A program made the position numbers and the translations under genes. A stretch of 64,000 nt of DNA from NCBI GenBank assembly GCA_013396655.1, contig WBMV01007615.1:286924-350923 (forward strand). Reading direction: 5' to 3'. Position 1 is the first letter of the stretch, and each line of letters opens with the position of its first letter. Source of the stretch: Campylorhamphus procurvoides (lineage: Eukaryota; Chordata; Aves; Passeriformes; Dendrocolaptidae). Below, piece by piece: positions 21,301-32,400 of the stretch. The notes below the pieces were generated by a model that saw only the letters and a program-made list of their open reading frames with translations, was not told the DNA's origin and did not search any database.

Positions 21301-24300
21301 TTCACTGTTCATTTTATATGACATTTTCTAAGTTTTTTACAAAAGGAGAGAAACAATCTGAATAGAAAAATGTTTTCCTCTGTACACTCCATTAGTCTCT
21401 GGTCTCTTGCACACAGCTTTTAATAAACATTTACTTACAAGACTGAGCCTTTTTAACCAAAAGCTAGTTTCCAAAAGCTGAGCTATTTTCAGACTTAAGA
21501 AATGTGGGGACATGAGACAAACACACATTTTCTCATGAATTTCTCCCCTGCTGTCAGTGATGTGGTTGGTTTCTTTTCAACACCAAATGGGAGTGACACT
21601 TGCAGCCCTGCTCTCCTTGCAGAACTCACAGTCCCTGCCTTCTGCTCAGCTTTCCAGGATGTCCATGTGATGATCTTTGTGGGGTTTGGCTTCCTCATGA
21701 CATTCCTCAAGCGTTACGGATTTGGAGCTGTGGGGTTCAATTTCCTCCTTGCTGCCTTTGGGATCCAGTGGGCTCTCCTGATGCAAGGCTGGTTCCACTC
21801 TTTCAAGAATGGGAAGATCCTCATTGGAGTGGAAAAGTAAGGAGGAGATGGGTTCTGGGATGCCACCTCTTGACTGGCCAAAGAAAGAGCTGGAACTGGA
21901 GCCAAGCAGCTGCCAACACCTCAGTTATGTCAAATGCAAATCAGTCTCTAAACTACTGTCTTCTCACCACGTACCTCCATTTGCCGTCCACTTTTAGTCC
22001 AAAGGTACCTGCCATTATGGTGGTACTGCTCAAAGGGAAACATGAGACAAGAGTCTCCCCTTTGTCCCAAGCCAAACACCGTGGATGCCAGTGCTGAGAA
22101 CATGTATCATCCACATTATCTAAGTAATGTGGGGGAAAGCACACTTTCTGGCCAGTATGTAAGGATGGGAGGAAGGTCAATGGAAAACCCAGGGATGTCT
22201 CCTGATGACTTATTTGTCTTTGTGTGGGGTCTCTAGAGCTGTGGGTGGGTAAGGGTGAGTTACAGAATAGTATTTCCTTATTAAACCACAATTTTCCTTC
22301 CTTTTTTCCAGCCTGATCAATGCGGATTTCTGCGTGGGCTCTGTGTGCATCGCCTTTGGGGCCATCCTGGGCAAAACCAGTCCCATACAACTTCTTGTTA
22401 TGACTTTGTTTCAAGTCACACTCTTTTCAGTGAATGAGTATATCCTCCTCAACCTGCTCCATGTAAGACTCTAGGTAGTACCCACTTGGTTCTGCTCCTT
22501 CCACTCTGCAGCTCTCCAAATTGTCTCCCTTTGCTATGGCTCCACCAAGTTATGGGTTCTTCATAAGCATTTAAAAAGCAAGAATTCAGAATGGAAAAAG
22601 TAGGCAGATTATGAAGGAGAGGGTCAGTTGGCAGTACCTCCCTGAGAAGGGAGATCTTCTGGGGTTTTACACACAAGTCTGGCCATTCAGGAGCAGTGGG
22701 TCCCTCTGTCACAGTTCCCGAGGCAGACAAGGAGTCTTAGCACAAATGACCAGTCACTCTCTTTGTGCCTGAGCCTTCCCTCTCATCTGTTTTCCCTGAT
22801 GGAATATAGGTATTGTAGAAGGAAATTAAGTGTCAAAGAGGATGAGATGTCTGCTGACAGAAGCAGAAGAGAGGGCTTGGAGTTCTGGAAACAAGGAAGC
22901 TCTCACAAGAGTGCACTTAGGAGCTAACCTGGCTATCACTGCAAACCTGCTTGCCATTTGCACAGGTCAGAAACTCCCCTCTGCCTTGATGCCTTCCAAG
23001 CAGAAGCCAAGTGCACAGGACCAAGCAAGCAGGATAGAGAGCAGGACCAGAGCAGTTTTGTCCACCTCTCCACATGACTGTGTGCAGGCAGAAAGGTTGA
23101 GTGGGCAAACAAGCTGAGCACAGTGCAAATCAGGCTCCAGAATAAGTGGCCATTGCAGAAGCAAACCTCTGCTTTCCCACGGCTGCAGGTAAAAGATGCA
23201 GGTGGCTCCATGACCATTCACACCTTCGGAGCTTACTTTGGCCTCACAGTGACACGCATCCTGTACAGGCCCAACCTGGAGCAGAGTAAGGACAAGCAGG
23301 GCTCTGTGTACCACTCCGACCTCTTCGCTATGATTGGTGAGTCAGCACTCATCTCAAGAACGCTGGTACATGTGGACCACTCAGCTGCAGAGGACTGGTT
23401 CCTCCTGTGTCTCTGAGAAAAACTAAAACCAGGATATGGAGCTGAGGAGCTCTGTATCCCAGAGGCCTGTCATCTTTCAGAGTTTCTTCCTTCGTCAGTG
23501 AATGGGCTGAAATGGGCTTGGGAAAACAAAGATGCATTTTCCCTGTCCCTGACAGCCCTTCCTGATGCTGGTCTCATCATATGGGGCACAGCTCTGGGGC
23601 AGCAGGACTCTACAATTTCATTTCCCCATGTGCAGTAAGATCTTTAGGGGTTTGTTGTTTTTTGGGTGTTTTTTTCAGTCCCTGTATTCTCTCTTTTCTC
23701 TTTCACTTCCTTCCCATCTTCCCCATCCCACCAGGTACCCTGTACCTATGGATGTACTGGCCCAGTTTTAACTCAGCCATTTCTGAGCATGGGGATGCCC
23801 AGCACCGCTCTGCCATTAACACGTACTGCTCACTGGCAGCTTGTGTCCTCACCACAATGGCCTTCTCCAGCATGCTGCAGAAGAAGGGCAAGCTTGACAT
23901 GGTAAGCTGAGAGCAGACAGCCCTGCAATGCCCCTGGGACTTATAATGCGGCTGATCAAGGATCTAGGAAGTGACTGGCACTTGTCTTTTGCTGAACAGA
24001 TACAGGTTTTCAGGTCATAATAGTGAAACCAATATCCAGGCAGAAATCCTGAGGCAAAGAAAGTGGGAGTTGTATCTTGCATTGCTTGAGGTGTGGGGTG
24101 ATGCCCAGCATTGCAGTGGACCCAAGTGACAGCAGGGACTGGACTTGCTCTGCCCAGAGCACCACTGCTGGGCATGTTGCAGAGCCACGTTTGGCCGTGC
24201 TCTCTAGCAAGCAGGGCCTGTGCAGCAGCTCGTGAGCAATCGGAGGGCTGACTTGTACATGTTAGGTGTGTGGGTGACATGTCTTTGTGACAGCAGAGCT

Positions 24301-26207
24301 TGCATGACACACGGGTGAGACAATTTCCATCTTACCGCAACTCCCCACCCAGATCTGTGGATGCAAAGAACGTGTGTGGTACAGGGAGTGGGAGTCTATG
24401 TGCACCTGTGCTACAGACAGAAACTGCCTGTTCTTCTCTTGTTTTTCACGATCAAGCAGGAAAATGAGCCCTGATATTTACTCTGGAAACATTTTCAGAG
24501 CTGATTCTCCTGCTCTGCCATTTGCACCATGCCTGAGCAATTACAATCTCTTTGAGATACCAAGGCAGGGTGGTTACTTCTGCAGGTTCACATCCAGAAT
24601 GCCACACTGGCGGGCGGTGTGGCCGTGGGCACCAGCGCGGAGATGATGCTGACTCCATACGGCTCCCTCATTGTCGGGTCCATCTCTGGCATCGTGTCCA
24701 CAGTGGGGTATGTCTACTTCACGGTGAGTGCTGCTCGAGGGGTCTGCAGCCCTGCTCCAGCTAAGAAGACCTGCAATGGATTCACTTCCCTTTGAGGGTT
24801 CCTGCTTCCCAGAATCCCTTATGAGATACACTTCTGACTGTATTTACTGCTTGAAAATGCTCAGGCAAACTCAGATGCTCAGTAGGAAAGTGTTTGAAGG
24901 ATATTTTATTTTATTTTGAGCTTGGCTCACATCTTTGTTTACAAGCTCTTAGCACTTTAGTGGGATACAGTATCACTCCTCTGCTTTTCCGAGTCCTCCA
25001 TGAAAGGAACTAATCCTTTCCAGAGCCATGCTCATCTCCCTGATCTTTCTCTAATTCCCTTCTCCTCAGCCTTTTTTGGAGTCTAGGTTGCACATTCAAG
25101 ACACATGTGGCATCCACAACCTCCATGCCATGCCAGGCCTTATTGGTGGCATTGTGGGGGCCATCACAGCAGCTGCAGCTACAGAGGATGTATATGGAAA
25201 GGAAGGGTAAGACAGCTTGAAAATCTTCTCTGAGGCTCCTTGGGCTGGGAGCAAAGAGCAATTAAAAGTCTTTAGTAATGTTCAGGGTTGCCCCTAAAAA
25301 ACATGGGATGCAATGACTGTGTTTGGCTTACTGAAGTGTAAAAGCTTCATCTCTTGCAACTGACTTCTGGTGGCCTCAGAAAGTGAGCCACAGTCCTGCT
25401 GTTTATCATTATTCTTGGCCACAATGGGCAGGAAAGTCTTCCTCCCTCCCCATGGCATAGTTTTGGGTGGTCAGGTAAGGCTGAAGGTCTGAAATACAAA
25501 GGGCATGTTTATATTTTGTAGTGTTCCAAGGTAAATCTTCACCAGGAGCCAGTGTAGAAGGAAATGAGTGATGTTTTGGTGACTGCGCCTCTCTCCTGGT
25601 CCATTGCAGAGGAGGGATGGGGCTAGGGAGGAATCCCCGAGGGAGCAGGGCAACAAGGCTCCTGCCAGGAGCAATCCTCGCCATTTCTGCCCTCGGCAGG
25701 TTCATCAAGGCATTTGACTTCACTGGCGAGTACCAGACACGGACACCCAGTGTGCAAGGGGGGTTCCAGGCGGCCGGGATCGTGGTGTCTCTGCTGATGG
25801 CGTTTGTCGGGGGGGCCATTGTGGGTAAGCCAAAAGGAAGCACAGAGAGAGGAGAGTTGAACCAGCCTGCGGATAAAAAGGATGCTCCCGTGTGCTCCTT
25901 CCCATGGCTGGATGAGTCCGGGGAGCACGGCACCGAGCACCGTGCCAGGGGCTGCGTTTTCCCCCGTGGGTGGACCATGCGCATCCCTCCTGCATCCCTC
26001 CCGGCATCCCGGCCCCCTGCCCACCGCCCTGCCCGTCTCCTTCCAGGGGGCATCTTGAAGCTGCCCATCTGGGGGGACGCCGCCGCCGAGAACTGCTTCG
26101 AGGACGAGGTTTACTGGGAGGTGAGGGGNGCTCTGCCGCAGGTGCCGGAGGACGAGGAGACCGACGCGTACCACATGCACAACCCCGACAAGCCCGCCTC
26201 GCCCTGA
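18158..26207 (+). CDS. RHCG: RHCG, Rh family C glycoprotein (ammonia channel), 10 coding exons
   Basis: RhCG is a trimeric 12-transmembrane plasma-membrane channel for NH3/ammonium in renal collecting duct and other epithelia. The joined exons give 459 residues (human 479) with one extra residue before position 60. Channel residues known from the human structure are all present, shifted by one: Asp178, the twin histidines His186 ([10 protein letters not shown]) and His345 ([11 protein letters not shown]), and the gate phenylalanines Phe131 (NADF) and Phe236 (WPSFNSA). Asn48-Leu-Thr is the N-glycosylation sequon in the first extracellular loop. The start at 18158 ([13 protein letters not shown]) matches the human start; an upstream in-frame ATG at 18134 would add eight residues. 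The C-terminal tail is short and unlike the proline-rich human tail. The gene lies head to head with TICRR. Confidence 0.97.
18345..21649 (+). other. RHCG intron 1
   Basis: A 3.3 kb intron, by far the longest in the gene (the others are 0.2-0.7 kb). I see no repeat, embedded gene or small RNA that I recognise. First introns often carry enhancers; nothing in the sequence shows one directly. Confidence 0.85.
21650..21836 (+). CDS. RHCG: RHCG exon 2
   Basis: Acceptor TTCTGCTCAG, donor GTAAGGAG. Encodes about residues 63-124: [36 protein letters not shown] and [12 protein letters not shown], near-identical to human RhCG. Leaves two bases. Confidence 0.97.
22312..22462 (+). CDS. RHCG: RHCG exon 3
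   Basis: Acceptor CTTTTTTCCAG, donor GTAAGACTC. Encodes residues 125-175: [20 protein letters not shown] and [17 protein letters not shown]. Contains gate residue Phe131. Leaves phase 0. Confidence 0.97.
23189..23336 (+). CDS. RHCG: RHCG exon 4
   Basis: Acceptor CCACGGCTGCAG, donor GTGAGTCAG. Encodes residues 176-224: [20 protein letters not shown] with Asp178 and pore His186, then [14 protein letters not shown] and SDLFAMI. Confidence 0.97.
23735..23901 (+). CDS. RHCG: RHCG exon 5
   Basis: Acceptor CATCCCACCAG, donor GTAAGCTG. Encodes residues 225-280: [20 protein letters not shown] with Phe236, then [19 protein letters not shown] and KKGKLDM. Leaves phase 0. Confidence 0.97.
24586..24723 (+). 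CDS. RHCG: RHCG exon 6
   Basis: Acceptor TTACTTCTGCAG, donor GTGAGTGC. Encodes residues 281-326: [20 protein letters not shown] then [19 protein letters not shown]. Phase 0 at both ends. Confidence 0.97.
25070..25206 (+). CDS. RHCG: RHCG exon 7
   Basis: Acceptor TTCTCCTCAG, donor GTAAGACAG. Encodes residues 327-371: [20 protein letters not shown] then [20 protein letters not shown]. Contains second pore histidine His345. Leaves two bases. Confidence 0.97.
25700..25824 (+). CDS. RHCG: RHCG exon 8
   Basis: Acceptor CCCTCGGCAG, donor GTAAGCC. Encodes residues 372-413: [19 protein letters not shown] then [18 protein letters not shown]. Equivalent to human FDFQGFNGDWTARTQGKFQ. Leaves one base. 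Confidence 0.95.
26047..26120 (+). CDS. RHCG: RHCG exon 9
   Basis: Acceptor CTCCTTCCAG; the following GTGAGG is the apparent donor. Encodes residues 414-438: [20 protein letters not shown] then EVYWE, matching human [22 protein letters not shown]. Phase 0 at its end. Confidence 0.95.
26121..26141 (+). other. Collapsed RHCG intron 9 (21 bases with one N)
   Basis: GTGAGG at the left and CTGCCGCAG at the right are good splice signals, with one N at 26129, but 21 bases is far too short for a spliceosomal intron. Because it is 21 bases long without a stop, a gene predictor would read it as seven extra residues. Most likely the real intron interior was lost in assembly. Confidence 0.75.
26142..26207 (+). 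CDS. RHCG: RHCG exon 10 (C-terminal tail and stop)
   Basis: Encodes the last 21 residues, beginning [13 protein letters not shown] and ending NPDKPASP, then TGA at 26205. The start aligns with human PEDPTF or MPEGN; the tail is about 20 residues shorter than human and lacks its proline/valine repeats. Confidence 0.85.
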   Translation: MPEDEETDAYHMHNPDKPASP

Positions 26208-26223
26208 GCCGACCCACCACCGC

Positions 26224-26320
26224 AGGACCGCTCCGTCCCCGACTCAGGACCGCTCCGTCCCCGCCCCAGGACCGCTCCGTCCCCGCCCCAGGACCACTCC
26301 GTCCCCCCCCCCACGACCGC
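26224..26320 (+). repeat. 22-bp tandem repeat in RHCG 3' UTR
   Basis: Four copies of AGGACCGCTCCGTCCCCGCC plus two bases start at 26224, 26246, 26268 and 26290, followed by a degraded fifth. It begins 17 bases after the stop codon. The C-run at 26303-26312 and the nearby N (26361) suggest the true copy number may differ. Confidence 0.9.
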
Positions 26321-26415
26321 GGCCCCCGGCGCCGCCCGAGGCTTGTTTACTCCCCGTGACNCGACAAGGGCTCTGCCCTATTCTCCCGCTTTTGTAATGC
26401 TCTGTTGTGGGTAAA

Positions 26416-26421
26416 ATAAAG
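26416..26421 (+). terminator. RHCG poly(A) signal AATAAA
   Basis: AATAAA lies 209 bases after the stop codon and is followed by a T/GT-rich stretch (GTGTTCTTCTTTCC and GTGTGTCGG), a normal cleavage context. The transcript probably ends near 26435-26445. Confidence 0.8.
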
Positions 26422-26445
26422 ACGTGTTCTTCTTTCCAGGCCTGT

Positions 26446-29368
26446 GCTCCCGTGTGTCGGCGGTGGAGAGGGATAGGATGTCGCCCAGACCCCGTCTCTC
26501 CCACCAGTGGCATAGAGCAGCGACCAGGAGAGCTCTTGGCTGCCAGAGGTGCTGGGACACTCCTGGCACCTCAGAGCCAAAGCGGAGGCATGAACGATGG
26601 CAGTACTGGGTGTATTAATTAGATGATGTACTAGACAGTGCAGGCTGGGGAGATGCTTGGGTTAGGACCTGGCACCTTAAGACAGCAGTCCTGAAGGTGA
26701 TGAGCCCCCACAGTGGGGGCTGAGCCCTAGTGGGAAGCACAGGCTAGGCTGGTGTTTTTGGAGAGGGGGTGCAACAGCTGTCCCTGCAGTCCAGTGCAGG
26801 ATCCAGCCATCAATGATGTGGGTGGTGGCCAGCTGTGAGTCTGGTTACACTTCTACCTGCCTCCACCATCACATTCCCTTGACCTGCTCTGCTGAGGCCC
26901 CAGTCAGCTCCCCAGCAACCTTGTTTGCACATACAACATAGGCTGGCAAGACCTTTTCCTCCTTTTTGACTTCACCAGTTTCTTCCTGTGACATCAGACA
27001 GCTCCTTCCACTTATTGGTGCTGTCCTGTTAGGAAGAGCCCAAAGCCAGAGCACCATCTGCCTCTTAGCTGGACTATCAGGCTTTAGCCAGAGTTGGAGG
27101 AAACAGGATTGAAAATCAGGCCTAAAATCTGCATGCTTTCCAGGGTGATCTAATGTGAGGAGCAGGAAAGAAAAAGAGCAAGGAGGGGGGGAAAGGAGGT
27201 AGGAGGGCTGATAGGTCTCTTCACTGCGTCTATCTGTAATTCTCACACCTGAGGGGGGGAGTCAAAAGTAGCTATTCACATCCCCTTGGGATATGACACC
27301 CTCATTTTCCATGCTGGGTAAAGACAAAAACCCTTTACAACATGTTTCTGGAATTTGTCAGCGGCTGCCAGCAGCAGCATGTTAATTAAATGTCGGCAAA
27401 GATGGAAGCAAGAGGCTCTGCTCTAATTGGACACTTTGCTTGGTGGAGCTGAAAAACATTGTGACAGAGGAGGAGGTGCCGAAACACTGTGTTCCCCCGC
27501 CATGGCGCAGGGACGGGGACAGCCAGGCATGAGAGATGCTCTTTCCTGAACCTCCGTTGCCTCTGTTTGTCCTGAAACAACCTCACGGGTGAAAAAAGAA
27601 GAGTAACGCAAGGCCTAAAATCCTTCCTAGGATTGGTCTCGAGCACACCAGCAGTGTGGGATGCAGGGAAGGGGCTCGTTGGCTAAGGGGAGATTCAGAA
27701 ATATCATAGCTGGGCCATCAGGAGCCCCAGCCCACTTGCCAGCAAGTACCTTCTTTTATGATGGCAAAGGCAGGCCTAACATGAGTTAGAAATGGTCTCT
27801 GGAGAATGATCCCTGCAGAGGCTGAAGCATAGGTTGTCCTGCATTCTTTCCCTGGGACACAAACAGGAAAATGAAGGGCAATTCCTCATTTCCCTGTACT
27901 GGGATCTGCTGAAGGAAGGAGATCACCTCCTAGCCTTTTTGCACTGGAGAAAGGATGTAAACAGACATTTTCTGCTCACAGCTTCATCCAGAGAACCCAT
28001 CAGAAACCATCACAGGGATGTTTACTGACAGGCACCATAGACAATCACATTTCAAAAAGGGAGTCCTAAACTTTTTGCTCCAAGTCTGCAAAATTTGAAA
28101 GCAGAAGCAGACCTGTTAGGCCCTGCATTTCCTACTGTGTCACTGGACTAGTGTCCCTTTGTCCCCTCCATGAGTTCTGTCCATGTCCTAGATAGGCAAT
28201 CATCCAGCTATGTGTCCACATGGCCTCTGGTTTTTCCTCCCAGCAGCTTGTAAGAGGACATGGGGATCAATAATGGCAAAGACTGGGTGACCCTCACTGC
28301 TTTAGCGAGGTGGCCAGCCCACATCTCTGGTGGGAGAGGTCTGTGAGCACCAGGAGATGGTCCTGTCCCATGTGCACGTGCTGGAAGAAGCCCTGACCCA
28401 GCTCCCTGTCCCTCTGGGCTCTGCCTCCTCCTCGTGGGAAGACACCTAAATTGCCCAGGCTGCTGGGCAGCGAAGCGTTTTATTGCCCGTGCTTTTGCAG
28501 GGCTCAGTCTGGTCTCAGTACCTAAATCACTCGCTGGGGCTGGCCTTGCAGTTTTAATTCTCTGGCAAACAATGCCGGGGTCGGACTGGCGCGTTTGAAG
28601 TGCGGTCGCGGCCCCAGCGGTGGACAGAGGGTTTCTCAACAGGGAAGCGTGGAGAGCAGAGGATTGGGCTGCTCCTGCAGGCGGGAGAACGTGTGAGAAA
28701 GGGGCTGTCGATACTCGCAGGGATTAGGTGGTACAAATTGGCTGGGAAGCACCGGAGGCATTGACCAAAGTTGTCCTGGGGCAGGTTCCCATGGGGGGGG
28801 GTGTGTCTGAAACAACCTGCCTTCAAGGAGGCTGGAAGACCCAGCCTGGCTGCTAATCCCCTGGGATCTATGGGGCACAGAGCAGAAAAGAGGTTAAAAA
28901 AAAAGGAAAAATCTCGTGTAAAGGTGGTGGTTTCCCCAAGGGGATGATGTTAGAGAGAGTGGGAAGGGGGCGGGGAGGGGGGGGGNGCACTCCTGCTCCT
29001 GCGAGCTGCTGCAGAGATTTTGGCAGAAGGCCTTTGCTCACCTCTTCTGTCCCCCACTCCCATGCCTCTGCAGAGGGGCCCCATCTGCAAGCCTGCCTGG
29101 GAGAAGGTGGGGTTACATGTTTATATCTGTGTCCATGTCTGGGTTGGTGTGCGTGGGTGCAAGTACACAGTGCAGACCCTGCATTTGGGCTGGAATGGGC
29201 CCATTGCATGCCCCAGGTGTTGGCCACGGTGTATCTGCTGATGGCAGTGTGCCCTTTGTCCCCATGGACATGCCTCCAGCCTTCTTGACCTTGCACAACC
29301 ACCACACTGAAATCCACATTGTCAATGTCACAGGTGATGTTGAAATGCTGTTGGCCACGGTGCCATTG
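26446..29368. other. Gene-free region downstream of RHCG
   Basis: No exon with recognisable protein similarity. A purine-rich stretch lies at 27160-27200, a G-run at 28794-28802, and a G-rich tract at 28963-28985 ends in a lone N at 28986. Open frames here are short and without domains. Confidence 0.6.
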
Positions 29369-29483
29369 TGGACATCCATTTACCTTTGCTGTGCACATCC
29401 ATCCACCTTTGCCATGCATATCCATCTACCCGTGCTGTGCCCTTCCATCTACAATTTCCATGCACATCCATCTACCTTTGGAT
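29369..29483 (+). repeat. 23-bp tandem repeat (minisatellite), five copies
   Basis: CATCCATCTACCTTTGCCAT-type units recur at exactly 23-base spacing, with equivalent positions at 29373, 29396, 29419, 29442 and 29465. Because 23 is not a multiple of three, all frames are read in turn, giving repetitive but meaningless open frames. Confidence 0.9.
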
Positions 29484-32400
29484 TGGAGCGAGCGTGTGCG
29501 TGTCCGACTTGCCGTGTCCACACCTGCATGAGCACCGCTCCAGCCCCTTCTGAAGGAGCGCTGTAAATTGTAATCAGATTAGGGCAGCCGGTCGCTTAGG
29601 GCCCTTGAAAAGGGCATACGTCCCCTCATCAGTACCTAGCATTGAGTCGCACAAAGGGTCTAAGTAACTCGGCAGGGGTCGGGCCCTCTGGAGCGCAGGG
29701 GAGGGGGCTCGCCTTTCTTTTCTCTCTGTCCCTTGTAATTATGTCAATTTGCTAGCCAAATTGTTTGCTTGAGTGGACAGTGGGGGCTTGCCCCCCTTCA
29801 CGCCTCCCCCCCACCCCTAACCCCATTCATGTGCTAATGTGGGAAGGAGCATGGCCTCCTGACTTCGGGAGGTGGCCATCAAGGAGCAAAGCACAGTTGG
29901 GGCATGGGCCAGGAGAGCCCCCCATTTACGTGCCCATGGGTGCCTTGGCCTTGCAGCCCACGTGAACGAGGCACTCCTGTTTGCTTTAGCCCACAGCAGG
30001 ATGTGCCATGCCAAGCCAGCCCCAGCCAACCCTGGTTTTCTCTGGCCATGCCTCACCTGCACCACATGCCCACTTAGGCCACCGCATCCCCAGGCGGGAG
30101 CCGTGCCCGCCGCACAGCGGTTTGCTCGGCACACCTCCCCACCCGCACGCCTCCCAGCATTTGCATATATTCTGCCCGCAAATCCTTGTCAAGGGGACCC
30201 TCTTTATTGCCTGTATAGATCACAGGGTGTTAGTTAAGGGGCTTCTTTGTATTGCCTCAGACAGCTGGGGTCATCAAAAGTCCTGTGGTGGGAAGGAGAG
30301 ACAGGAGGAGGGGGGAAGCTCTGACAATACGGACTGAAGGATTAAAGGAGCATATAAAGTTCCTATTGAGTGAGACAAGAGGCTGTTCACTCCCAAGATT
30401 GACAGCAACCAGGAGGCGATTCCCAACACAATGTCCAATTAATTCTCTACCCTCTTCGCTGCCGTCTCCTCCCTCCCTCCTCCCCTGGACTGGGGCATGA
30501 GCAGGGAAGGGCTGAAGCTAAGATCCTCAAGAAGGTAATTAATTATTCCTGACTGAGAGGATCTTGCCGGGGTTCAGGCCAGTCCCCAGTCTTGCTGGGC
30601 ATCCATCCCCCTTCCACAGGCTACCGTAAGTTTGGGCCACCTTGAGGCAGTTTTCTGTCACAGGCAGAGCTGTCCCACCAAAGGTCCATTTCCATGGCAG
30701 GTTCTGGACAATAATGATGGCTACTGCTGAGCCCAAAAGAGGTAGATTTAGGGCTAAAATCAGGCTGACAGTGGGATGTAGCAGAACAAGGGAGCAGTAG
30801 CAGGAAATCTAGGGAGCAGGGCAAGGTGCATGGTCAAATTGTGTAGGCATGTAGAGCATCTGGGAGGAGGCAGAACAGTGTATGTTGGGCCTGGGGATCA
30901 GATCTTACCTATCTGTGCAGTGGCAGTGGTTAAAGCAGCTCCACCTACCCTGGTTTTGTAGGGAGGAGTGGACTCATGGCAGTAAGGGTACATTGCCACT
31001 GTCCCCTGGGCTGGCCACCCACAGTGGCCCCAGCACTGGGCATAACAAGACATGTAGGAGATATTAGTGAATGTGTGCCTACCTCACCTGCTAATTGCAT
31101 CTCTTTGTTGTACCCCCACGTACAGGAGCAGAATCTGGGTTACCATGTGAAATTCCTGCAAACCACTGAGTACAAATTGTTTGATTTGCCTGGTCTGGTT
31201 TTTCCCTTACAAACATCTCAGCCCAGAGGGAGGAAAGCACATTTTACTGAGCTGGCTGTCTTTTCCTTGGTACTCCCTGTGGTGATGAGGCTCCCAAACA
31301 CGAGTGGCAAATGTCCTTCAACAGTGACAAACATCTCCAGACCACCTAATTCGGGAGAAAAGGCCATGCAACTAGGACAGCCCATTCTCCCCGCAGGGAT
31401 GTTTTTAGTCGGCCCACCTTCTCGTTTCCTACAACTCAGCCCTGACCCCTTCCCCTCTGTCACCTCTGTCCATGGCACTGAGGATGCCCTGGTTGGCACA
31501 AGGTGGGGGGACAAGAGCTGCCCGCCCCACACACCCATGAGCAGGAGATGCCATCGGGATGCCAGGATGGTGCTGCCGGTGGCTCGGAATCTCCTGCCCG
31601 CTCCCTCCCGCCGCACACGCTCGCAGTGAAGTTGTTTGAAAGTCTTCCGGCAGTTTTCGCGGCCAGGAATAACAGATTAGCCATGATCTGATCAGCCCAG
31701 TATCTAAGCTGTATTCTCCCTGCTGACAAGTATTTGAAAGAGGGGAGGGGCCACTTTCAGCCCAACGATGAATCTTTCACCGACAAGAAAAGACCCTTTT
31801 TTCTCCCCGCCAGCCGCGGGCTGCTCCATGCCCTGTTGCTAAGTGAGGACCGGGGCTGTCGCTTGCACGCGGCCGGCTCCAGCGGAGACCTAGGGTTAGT
31901 GGGATCAGGATATTCACACCAGACATCTTGGTTTTTTGGGGAGGGTGTTTCTTTTCTCACCCGCCTTTGGCTGGCAGATAACAGCTCGCTGGCGAGACCT
32001 GGGGTTGCCCCCACCGAGGCAGCTTGCCCTGGGAGGAAAGGGAAGGTGAAGAAATTGCTGGAGGGCAGATAGGGAAACTGGGATCAGGTGCTCAGCCCTA
32101 AATGTCTGCAGGTTGCTGTCACACACAGGGATGTCCCTATCAGGGCTGTGGAAGGGCAGCCACCCCACAGCTCCCATGTCCTGGTGGGTTGGGGCACAGC
32201 AGGACCTTGGGGATGTGGCTTTGGTGGATGCTTGGTGCTGGTGGCCAAGAAAAAGTCTGGCTTGGCCTCATGCAAGGATTGGCTCTGGGCATGGTCTTGC
32301 AGGGGGACGTGTGACAGAGGAAACAGGAGGATGATCTCCAGGCTTGGGACAGTTTTTTGGTACCTGCAATTTCACCCTGCTCCAGAGCACCTGCTTCCCT

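Noticed and set aside
29117..29566. Repetitive frame with recurring STF/HLP motifs
   Set aside because: It is the translation of the 23-bp minisatellite and not a gene.
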